Assembly (NCBI GenBank): GCA_913063125.1
Contig: CAJXZM010000005.1
Location: 1 to 64,000 of the forward strand
DNA length: 64,000 bases
Source of the DNA: an uncultured Gammaproteobacteria bacterium
GTDB taxonomy: Bacteria; Pseudomonadota; Gammaproteobacteria; Pseudomonadales; Ketobacteraceae
Direction: 5' to 3'
The notes below the pieces were generated by a model that made no database searches, was not told the DNA's origin, and worked only from the letters and a program-made list of their open reading frames with translations. Positions 1 to 6,744 of this stretch are shown in pieces. The position numbers were made by a program, and so were the translations under genes. Within the stretch, counting starts at the first letter, position 1; each line of letters begins with the position of its first letter.

Positions 1-116
1 AAGTCATTAGCCACGACCCAGAAGAGCTACTGGCAGACTACGCAAAGCAGCAAGACGATATCAAAAAGCTACGAGATAAATTGAAAAATATTCTCAGTGA
101 AGCGCTGAGTCATTAA
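1..116 (+). CDS. hsdM: HsdM C-terminal end (partial), type I restriction-modification DNA methyltransferase
   Basis: Only the last 37 codons are inside the window, read from base 3 to a TAA at 114-116. The peptide is charged and helical (EELLADYAKQQDDIKKLRDK is its middle), like the C-terminal coiled-coil tail by which HsdM subunits contact HsdS. The call rests mainly on context: the next genes form an hsd operon with a clear hsdS. The methylase motifs (NPPF and others) would lie upstream, outside the window, so the family is inferred. The gap to the next gene is only 15 bases and holds an AAGGAACG ribosome-binding site. Confidence 0.6.
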   Translation, partial: VISHDPEELLADYAKQQDDIKKLRDKLKNILSEALSH

Positions 117-131
117 AACAAGGAACGTTTT

Positions 132-1118
132 ATGAATGATATAGTGATATTTGAAAGTGATAGCGGTGAGATTCAGGTTCAGCTAGAGAAAGAGACGGTT
201 TGGCTTACACAAAAGCAACTCTCGTTGTTGTTGGATACGTCGACTGACAACATCAGTTTGCACCTGAAAAACATTTATTCCGAGAATGAGCTAAGCGAAA
301 GTGCAACTACCGAGGATTACTCGGTAGTTCAAAAAGAGGGTAAACGGAATGTTACTCGAACCCTCAAACATTATAATTTAGATGCGATTATTTCTGTGGG
401 TTATAGGGTTAACTCAAAACGAGGCGTCCAATTCCGCCAATGGGCCACCAAGTTACTCAATGAGCACCTGACCCAAGGTTACACGCTCAACCAACAGCGC
501 TTTGAACAAAATGCCCAAGAGCTAGAAGCCGCCTTACAGCTAATACGCAAAACGGCCGCCAGCCCTGAGTTGGTGCTCGATACAGGCCGGGGCTTGGTAG
601 AGATCGTTAGCCGTTATACGCAGACCTTCCTATGGTTACAGCGCTACGATGAAGGCCTGCTGGATGAGCCAGAAGGTAATAGTGGCGGAGTGTTAGCCAC
701 ACACAAAGAAGCCAGTGAATCACTGGCACAGCTAAAACAGAACCTAATTGAACGAGGCGAAGCCACCGAGCTGTTTGCCCAACCAAGAGGGGATGGCTTG
801 GGTGCCTTGTTAGGTAACTTAGATCAAACCGTGTTTGGTGAGCCAGCTTACCCAACCATTCAGAGTAAAGCGGCTCACTTGCTGTATTTTGTGGTAAAAA
901 ACCACCCATTTTCAGACGGCAATAAACGCAGTGGCGCGTTTTTGTTTGTCGATTTTCTGCATAGAAATAACCACCTTATAAACGAACAAGGCCAGCCCAT
1001 TATTAATGATACCGGCCTTGCCGCACTGACGTTACTGGTGGCTGAGTCAGCGCCCACGCAGAAAGAAACCTTAATCCGTTTGATAATGAATATGCTTGCA
1101 CCAGAGAGTAACCAATGA
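132..1118 (+). CDS. RhuM-like / Fic-Doc family protein inside the hsd operon
   Basis: The first ~120 residues match the RhuM family pattern: a short beta segment, then a helix-turn-helix-like stretch (VWLTQKQLSLLLDTSTDNIS) and a GYRVNSKRGVQFRQWA motif. Residues ~150-320 form a Fic/Doc domain whose active-site loop begins at H258: HPFSDGNKRSG. Fic proteins transfer a nucleotide or phosphate to target proteins. Here the residue after the loop Asn is Lys, as in the Doc kinase, instead of the Gly of AMPylating Fic enzymes, and the distal Arg is absent. The gene starts 15 bases after hsdM and overlaps hsdS by ATGA, so it belongs to the restriction operon. RhuM/Fic genes are known companions of type I systems; their role there is not settled. 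No separate antitoxin gene is visible. Confidence 0.85.
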   Translation: MNDIVIFESDSGEIQVQLEKETVWLTQKQLSLLLDTSTDNISLHLKNIYSENELSESATTEDYSVVQKEGKRNVTRTLKHYNLDAIISVGYRVNSKRGVQFRQWATKLLNEHLTQGYTLNQQRFEQNAQELEAALQLIRKTAASPELVLDTGRGLVEIVSRYTQTFLWLQRYDEGLLDEPEGNSGGVLATHKEASESLAQLKQNLIERGEATELFAQPRGDGLGALLGNLDQTVFGEPAYPTIQSKAAHLLYFVVKNHPFSDGNKRSGAFLFVDFLHRNNHLINEQGQPIINDTGLAALTLLVAESAPTQKETLIRLIMNMLAPESNQ

Positions 1119-2890
1119 CTGATGTAGAACAACTGATTACTGAGAATGTGGATGTTTGGGGCTCGGCGGTTAAGCGTAAATCCACTAGGGGTCGTGGCAG
1201 CTCAAAAAAGATAGACCTGTATGGTATTAAAAAACTTCGCGGATTGATTTTGGACTTGGCTGTGCGCGGGCTATTGGTGCCACAAGATCTCAATGATGAG
1301 CCTGCTAGCGCCTTACTGAAAAAAATCACTGACGAAAAAAAACTGCTCATTAAAGAAGGTAAAATCAGAAAGCAAAAAAAACTACCTCCAATAGGAGAAA
1401 GTGAAAAACTGTTTAGCCTGCCAGGAGGGTGGGAGTGGTGCAGGCTAGGAGTGTTGCTCAATAAGATAACAGATGGCACTCACCACTCACCACCAAACGG
1501 AGATGCTGGTGAGTTTTTATACATTACCGCCAAGAATATTAAAAACAGCGGTGTGCAGCTCAGTAATGCCACTTATGTCACTAGGCTGGTACACGAGGAG
1601 ATTTATTCCCGATGCGATCCAGAAAAAGGAGACATTCTTTATATTAAAGATGGGGCAACTACAGGTATTGCTACCATCAATAATCTGGATGAACCATTCT
1701 CAATGCTGTCGAGCGTCGCGTTGCTGAAAGGTTCAAAACTTCTAAGCAGCGAATTTGTACTGCAATCTTTGCGTTCACCTTTATTTTATAAAGAGATGAG
1801 GGCTGGTATGACAGGCGTAGCAATAACTAGAGTTACCTTAAGAAAACTCGAAAGCGCTTATATACCGGTCCCCCCTCAAGCTGAGCAGCATCGGGTCGTC
1901 GCGAAAGTCCATGAACTCATGGCGCTATGCGACCAACTAGAACAACAACAAGAAAACAGCATCAGCGCCCACCAAACCCTAGTAGAAGCCCTTCTAGCTG
2001 CACTCATTAGCGCAGGTAAAAAGAGCGAGTTCAACCAAGCCTGGGCCAGAATCGCCGAACACTTCGATACCCTATTCACCACCGAACACAGCATCGACCA
2101 ACTTAAACAAACCATCCTGCAACTCGCAGTGATGGGAAAGCTCGTACCACAAGACCCAAATGACGAACCGGCCAGGGTGTTGCTAGAGAAAATCGCTGCC
2201 GAGAAAGCGCAGTTGATTAAAGATAAGAAGATTAAGAGGAGTAACTCTGTTGATAGCATAATTAGAGAGAATTGTGATTGGTCGTGTCCTCGGCAATGGT
2301 CAGAAGTTGAGCTTCAAAACTTGTTTAAATTTATAGACTATCGTGGAAAAAACCCAGAAAAGTCAGACAAAGGAATGCGAATTATAACTGCAAAAAATAT
2401 AAGAATGGGGTTTGTTAAAGAGGAGCCAATAGAATATATCAGTGAAGAGTTATACAAAACATGGATGGTTAGAGGTTTTCCTAAAGTTGGAGATATTCTG
2501 TTTATTACTGAAGGCCATACAATGGGCTTTGTTGCGCAGGTAGCACTAAATTATGAGTTTGCGTTAGCCCAAAGAACAATATGTTTTCAACCTTTTTTAG
2601 GGCTCGATGTGTCGTATTTTCTGTATGCGCTAATGTCGCAACAGTTTCAAAATATTATAAGAGACAATCAAACAGGTTCCGCGGCCGGAGGAATAAAGGC
2701 AAGTAAGCTGAAAAGAGTTCCTATACCCGTCCCTCCTCTGGCCGAACAGTATCGGATTGTCGAAAAAGTCAAAGGGCTGATGATTCTATGTGACGAGCTA
2801 AAAGTCCGTATCAACGAATCACAATCCACACAATTGCACCTAGCCGACGCCATGGCCGAGCATGCATTAAGTAACGAAGGGGCTATTTAA
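1115..2890 (+). CDS. hsdS: Type I restriction-modification specificity subunit HsdS
   Basis: HsdS recognises the DNA target for the HsdM/HsdR complex. The 591 residues show the usual two-fold layout. A conserved repeat occurs twice, around residue 43 (LILDLAVRGLLVPQDLNDEP) and around residue 335 (ILQLAVMGKLVPQDPNDEPA). Each copy is followed by a target recognition domain that ends in a PVPPQAEQHRVV or PVPPLAEQYRIV segment and a helical spacer. Each domain reads one half of a bipartite site. The start overlaps the Fic gene stop (ATGA) and the stop overlaps the next gene (TAATG), so translation is probably coupled. The two recognition domains are AT-rich, while the central conserved region (about 1890-2230) is richer in C-ending codons, a sign of domain exchange. 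The hsdR gene is not in the window. Confidence 0.93.
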   Translation: MTDVEQLITENVDVWGSAVKRKSTRGRGSSKKIDLYGIKKLRGLILDLAVRGLLVPQDLNDEPASALLKKITDEKKLLIKEGKIRKQKKLPPIGESEKLFSLPGGWEWCRLGVLLNKITDGTHHSPPNGDAGEFLYITAKNIKNSGVQLSNATYVTRLVHEEIYSRCDPEKGDILYIKDGATTGIATINNLDEPFSMLSSVALLKGSKLLSSEFVLQSLRSPLFYKEMRAGMTGVAITRVTLRKLESAYIPVPPQAEQHRVVAKVHELMALCDQLEQQQENSISAHQTLVEALLAALISAGKKSEFNQAWARIAEHFDTLFTTEHSIDQLKQTILQLAVMGKLVPQDPNDEPARVLLEKIAAEKAQLIKDKKIKRSNSVDSIIRENCDWSCPRQWSEVELQNLFKFIDYRGKNPEKSDKGMRIITAKNIRMGFVKEEPIEYISEELYKTWMVRGFPKVGDILFITEGHTMGFVAQVALNYEFALAQRTICFQPFLGLDVSYFLYALMSQQFQNIIRDNQTGSAAGGIKASKLKRVPIPVPPLAEQYRIVEKVKGLMILCDELKVRINESQSTQLHLADAMAEHALSNEGAI

Positions 2891-3591
2891 TGAGTGAGAC
2901 TTACAACCTCTATTGTGATGAATCTTGTCATCTGGAAAATGATGGTCAGGTTGCTATGGTGCTTGGTGCTATCTGGTGCCCCGTAGATAAAAGAGTTGAG
3001 ATTTCAGAGCGAATTCGTGAAATTAAAGGTAAGCACGGGTTAGGCCGCTCGTTTGAAATAAAGTGGACTAAGGTCAGTCCATCCAAATTAGCATTTTATA
3101 TGGATGTCATCGATTACTTTTTTGATGATGACGATCTTCATTTTCGCGGTTTAGTCGTTCCGAATAAAAATGTGCTGGATCATAACCAATACGCTCAAAC
3201 GCACGATGAGTGGTATTACAAAATGTACTTCACGATGCTGAAAAGCATATTGGAGCCACAGTCGCATTATCGTGTGTATATCGACATCAAAGATACTCTA
3301 GGGAGCGAGAAAGTTCGCAAGCTACAGGATGTCCTTTGTAACAATGCACTGGATTTTTCTAGAAAGATGATTGAGCGGGTTCAGCAAGTGCATTCCCATG
3401 AGTCGGAGCAGTTGCAAATAGCAGATCTATTGATTGGGGCCTTGTCATATTTGCATCGAGGGCTTTCTGAAAGTAGGGCCAAAATGGCACTGATAGAGCG
3501 GATTAAGGCACGTAGCCATTATTCTTTAACGCAAAATACCTTGTTGCGTGAAAATAAGATGAATTTACTGATATGGAATGGTGGTCAATAA
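2890..3591 (+). CDS. DUF3800 domain protein
   Basis: The 233-residue protein has the marks of DUF3800: an N-terminal acidic strand with YCDESC (residues 8-13), a central strand YIDIKDT (about residue 137) and a C-terminal helix LQIADLLIGALSY with a conserved Asp. The spaced acidic residues suggest a metal-dependent, RNase H-like nuclease fold, but no activity has been shown for most members, so nuclease function is inference. DUF3800 genes often occur on mobile islands and beside restriction systems. The start codon overlaps the hsdS stop (TAATG) and the stop overlaps the next start in the same way, so the gene is part of the hsd transcript. Confidence 0.85.
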   Translation: MSETYNLYCDESCHLENDGQVAMVLGAIWCPVDKRVEISERIREIKGKHGLGRSFEIKWTKVSPSKLAFYMDVIDYFFDDDDLHFRGLVVPNKNVLDHNQYAQTHDEWYYKMYFTMLKSILEPQSHYRVYIDIKDTLGSEKVRKLQDVLCNNALDFSRKMIERVQQVHSHESEQLQIADLLIGALSYLHRGLSESRAKMALIERIKARSHYSLTQNTLLRENKMNLLIWNGGQ

Positions 3592-4073
3592 TGAGTGATG
3601 TAGATTGGCTACCTGAATTAGAGCCGCTGGGTGATTACGCTGGAGATTGGGATAGGTACTTTGAGGCAATTTATCGGTTTTTTTGTGATGATTTTGTTGA
3701 TATGAAACCGCACTTTCGTGGTAAGCGATTAGGGCTTAAGCGCCACCCTATTATTGAAGAAAAAGAAGCCACATTTTGGCATTTCATTTCTGAGGGTAAG
3801 GTTGAAGATGAAAGGACACCTGATTTAAGGCGTTGTGAGCGAATTCGCTGGCCTGCCCCGGTTATTAATAACAGTGAGGATGAAAATTTAAAGATTTGGG
3901 CTGAGCCAAGTGGAAGTAATCAGAGAATATTTATTTGGTTTGAAGAGGAGTCGTATCTCGTAATTCTTGAGGATAGGGGTAAGTATATACTGCCTTGGAC
4001 AGCCTATTATGTGGAAAAGGAGCATCGACGAAAGAAGTATATTAAGCGTTGGAAGAGGTATGGCGCTTATTGA
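3591..4073 (+). CDS. Hypothetical protein, last gene of the hsd operon
   Basis: I do not recognise this 160-residue protein. The open frame extends to 3573, but ATG at 3591 is preferred because it overlaps the DUF3800 stop as TAATG, the same coupling used at the previous junction. The product is soluble and rich in aromatic and charged residues, with no signal peptide or membrane segment. It ends in a basic, aromatic tail (EKEHRRKKYIKRW). The stretch SNQRIFIWFEEESYLVILED looks like a pair of beta strands. Coupling to DUF3800 suggests the two proteins act together. It could be a partner, inhibitor or immunity factor, but nothing in the sequence decides this. Confidence 0.7.
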   Translation: MSDVDWLPELEPLGDYAGDWDRYFEAIYRFFCDDFVDMKPHFRGKRLGLKRHPIIEEKEATFWHFISEGKVEDERTPDLRRCERIRWPAPVINNSEDENLKIWAEPSGSNQRIFIWFEEESYLVILEDRGKYILPWTAYYVEKEHRRKKYIKRWKRYGAY

Positions 4074-4566
4074 AATGAGGCTGGCCTCGCCCTCCGAAAA
4101 GAGCGGAGCCGTAACTCCTTCAACGCTTACATCAAATGCATGCATTTGATTGGTGGATGAGCTGTCGTAACTATAGTGGTAGCAGCGTTAATAATCAATG
4201 GTTTTCTAAGCCCTGCTAATGTTCGGGTTTATCTAAGTGATTGAAAAATAAAAGATATGTGGCTTTGTTGGCTAAGATTTTTCGAGATGTGGTGGCGGGT
4301 TTATCTTTCTAAAATTAATAGGTGCAGGTTAGTGCGGCGAGAGTGATATTTTTCGCCGCCGCATGGGGTCAATTGGTTGCTACCGGTTGGATTTGATTGG
4401 TTTTTGTTGGTTTTTGGCGATAAAACGTGTGTTGGCGGAAAATAGCTGGGCTTGTTACAAAAATAATTAAAATTCTTTTGAGTGTAACCCTGAAGTAACC
4501 CGAGGAAGATTTTGCTTGGGTTTGAAAGCTGGGTTTTCGGTAACTGCTTGAAAACTAAAGAAAAAA
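4074..4566. other. Gene-free stretch between the hsd operon and tRNA-Ile
   Basis: No credible gene is seen in these 493 bases. Short frames in it lack ribosome-binding sites and family resemblance. It holds a perfect 20-bp palindrome at 4131-4150 and otherwise AT-rich sequence with no clear terminator. The 3' end of tRNA-Ile faces this stretch, the usual arrangement when an island has integrated at a tRNA gene, yet no integrase or fragment of one is visible here. Confidence 0.6.
4131..4150. repeat. Perfect 20-bp palindrome
   Basis: ATCAAATGCATGCATTTGAT reads the same on both strands, with no central spacer. It lies 58 bases past the last gene of the restriction island. It could be a binding site for a dimeric protein or a recombination site. 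It lacks a U-tract, so it is not a typical intrinsic terminator. Confidence 0.7.
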
Positions 4567-4643
4567 TGGTGGCCCCTCCCTGACTCGAACAGGGGACCTG
4601 CCGATTATGAGTCGGATGCTCTAACCAACTGAGCTAAGGGGCC
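4567..4643 (-). tRNA. tRNA-Ile (anticodon CAU, ile2 type)
   Basis: The minus strand folds as a complete 77-base tRNA with encoded CCA (4567-4569). The acceptor stem is GGCCCCT with its matching arm, the D arm contains AGTTGGTTA, the anticodon loop is CTCATAA and the T loop is TTCGAGT. A CAT anticodon could mean Met or Ile. The GGCCCCTTAGCTC acceptor end resembles the Ile2 tRNA of enterobacteria and pseudomonads, whose C34 is changed to lysidine by TilS, rather than the elongator Met tRNA. In Pseudomonas the same tRNA lies next to rpoD. Its 3' end faces the restriction island. Confidence 0.9.
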
Positions 4644-4652
4644 ATATAAGAA

Positions 4653-4687
4653 GGCGCCCATTATACTGATCACAGATAATGGGCGCC
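4653..4687 (-). terminator. 12-bp perfect stem between rpoD and tRNA-Ile
   Basis: Arms 4653-4664 and 4676-4687 (GGCGCCCATTAT and its complement) are perfectly paired around an 11-base loop. Read on the minus strand, the stem follows rpoD by about 80 bases and is trailed only by TTCTTATA, a weak U-tract. The promoter-proximal half of the same arm reads TATAATGGGCGCC, a good -10 box with a GC-rich discriminator for the tRNA just downstream. No convincing -35 box was found. It may serve as a terminator, a tRNA promoter, or both. Confidence 0.45.
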
Positions 4688-4768
4688 ACTTTTTTATCAC
4701 AAATACTACGTCTAAAACAACTTTAACAGGCTGAAATCGCTAGATTTCTTTCTATCCTTGCCGTTTTC

Positions 4769-6601
4769 TTACTGCTTATCCGTATCCAAGAAGCTACGAA
4801 GGTGCTCGGAGCGGCTTGGGTGACGTAATTTACGTAGTGCTTTTGCTTCAATCTGACGAATACGTTCACGAGTAACGTCGAACTGCTTACCCACTTCTTC
4901 AAGCGTGTGGTCAGTGTTCATATCAATACCAAAACGCATGCTCAGTACTTTAGCTTCACGAGCCGTTAGGCCAGATAGTACGTCACGAGTGGCTTCACGA
5001 AGACCTTCCGTTGTTGCTGTATCCATTGGTGAATGGATATTGGTGTCTTCGATAAAATCACCCAAATGCGAATCTTCATCATCGCCAATCGGGGTTTCCA
5101 TGGAGATAGGCTCTTTGGCAATTTTAAGTACCTTGCGAACCTTGTCTTCTGGCATTTCTAAACGTATTCCGAGTTCTTCAGGAGTGGGTTCGCGCCCCAT
5201 TTCTTGAAGCATTTGTCGAGAAACTCGGTTTAGCTTGTTGATAGTCTCAATCATGTGTACTGGAATTCGAATGGTTCGCGCCTGATCCGCAATAGATCGG
5301 GTGATTGCCTGTCGAATCCACCACGTTGCATAAGTAGAGAACTTATAACCACGACGGTATTCAAACTTATCAACCGCTTTCATCAGGCCAATGTTACCTT
5401 CCTGGATAAGATCCAAGAATTGTAGGCCTCGGTTGGTGTACTTTTTAGCGATAGAGATAACCAAACGTAAGTTAGCTTCAACCATTTCTTTCTTGGCGCG
5501 GCGAGCTTTGGCTTCACCGATAGACATGCGGCGGTTGATTTCTTTGATTTCAGGAATCGTTAGCGTGATATCTTCTTGAAGTGCAAGCAGTCGACGTTGG
5601 GCGCGTAAGATCTCTGGGCGAAGCTCCATAAGGCCATCTGCGTATGTGTCGCCTTTTTTGATTTCTGCATCAATCCATTCAAGCTTTACTTCGTTGCCTG
5701 GGAATGACTTTAGAAAGACAGGGCGAGGCATTCTTGCAATACGAATCGAGCTGTTCATTATAAAACGTTCGTGCTTGCGAATTGTTGCCAGTGTTGTTCT
5801 AACCTTGTGTACCAGCGTGTCAAACATGCGAGGTACAAGCTTGAAGGTGATGAAAATGTCACCCAGTGCTTGGAAGGCTTTTTCTGCTTGCTTGGATGCG
5901 CGGCCGTGTTTTTCAACTGTTGCATTGGCTTTGGCTAATAGATCAGAAAGCTCTCCAAAGCGCTCTTTGGCTTCTTCAGGGCAAAGAGAGTTATCAATTT
6001 CTTCCTCATCTTCGTCATCTGCGTTCTTTTCTGCTTCGGTCTTTGGTTGGTGTGGTGCTGGAATTGCAACGGCATCAGTTTCATTCGGGTCAACGTAGCC
6101 ATTGATGATGTCAGTTAGTCGACGCTCTTCGAGTTCAACTTTATCGTATTCTGTAAGAATGTGTTGCACAGCGCCAGGCCAGTACGCTAAAGAGTGAAGA
6201 ACTTGGCGTACGCCTTCTTCAATACGTTTGGCGATAACGATTTCGCCTTCACGTGTTAGCAGTTCAACCGTACCCATTTCGCGCATGTACATGCGAACAG
6301 GGTCGGTGGTTCGGCCCGGCTCAGTTTCTACTGATACAAGTGCGGCAGCAGCTTCTTCAACGGCGTCTTCATCGGCGCCGTCGGAACCGTCCTTCATAAG
6401 AAGGTCATCTGCTTCTGGGGCTGTCTCGTGTACCGGGATGCCCATATCGTTGATCATGCCAACAATATCTTCAATCTGATCTGGGTCAGTGATATCGGAT
6501 GGCAAATGGTCATTAACTTCTGCGTAGGTTAGATAACCTTGCTCCTTGCCATGTGCAATAAGTTGTTTTAACAGTGATTTTTGCTTCTCTTTATTGCTCA
6601 T
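4769..6601 (-). CDS. rpoD: RNA polymerase primary sigma factor RpoD (sigma-70)
   Basis: The 610-residue protein is close to the E. coli length of 613. Region 1.1 covers about the first 80 residues. Region 1.2 starts near [11 protein letters not shown] and an acidic non-conserved region follows (about 190-250, with DDEDEEEID). Region 2 includes [20 protein letters not shown] and [17 protein letters not shown], which bind core enzyme and the -10 element. The C-terminal region 4.2 helix-turn-helix ([20 protein letters not shown]) reads the -35 box. The gene is last in the rpsU-yqeY-dnaG-rpoD order. The 143-base gap after dnaG contains an 8-bp hairpin (6713-6731) and may carry an internal promoter, as in other bacteria. 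Confidence 0.99.
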   Translation of the reverse strand: MSNKEKQKSLLKQLIAHGKEQGYLTYAEVNDHLPSDITDPDQIEDIVGMINDMGIPVHETAPEADDLLMKDGSDGADEDAVEEAAAALVSVETEPGRTTDPVRMYMREMGTVELLTREGEIVIAKRIEEGVRQVLHSLAYWPGAVQHILTEYDKVELEERRLTDIINGYVDPNETDAVAIPAPHQPKTEAEKNADDEDEEEIDNSLCPEEAKERFGELSDLLAKANATVEKHGRASKQAEKAFQALGDIFITFKLVPRMFDTLVHKVRTTLATIRKHERFIMNSSIRIARMPRPVFLKSFPGNEVKLEWIDAEIKKGDTYADGLMELRPEILRAQRRLLALQEDITLTIPEIKEINRRMSIGEAKARRAKKEMVEANLRLVISIAKKYTNRGLQFLDLIQEGNIGLMKAVDKFEYRRGYKFSTYATWWIRQAITRSIADQARTIRIPVHMIETINKLNRVSRQMLQEMGREPTPEELGIRLEMPEDKVRKVLKIAKEPISMETPIGDDEDSHLGDFIEDTNIHSPMDTATTEGLREATRDVLSGLTAREAKVLSMRFGIDMNTDHTLEEVGKQFDVTRERIRQIEAKALRKLRHPSRSEHLRSFLDTDKQ

Positions 6602-6744
6602 GCAGTGCCGTTTCCTAAGTCAGGGGTCGCGTCGAACGCGGGATTATACAAGTGTCGACGCAAATAAGCTAGAACCCTTGTGGATTGGGGGGTAAGTGCC
6701 GTTTATGGGGGTGGTTGAATAAAATTCAACCGTAGAGTGATAAT

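Noticed and set aside
4131-4150. Palindrome as an integrase attachment core
   Set aside because: It does not match the tRNA 3' end, and no second copy or integrase is present in the window.
5391-6479. Several long frames on the plus strand opposite rpoD
   Set aside because: They are Ser-rich mirror frames of the rpoD codons, without ribosome-binding sites.
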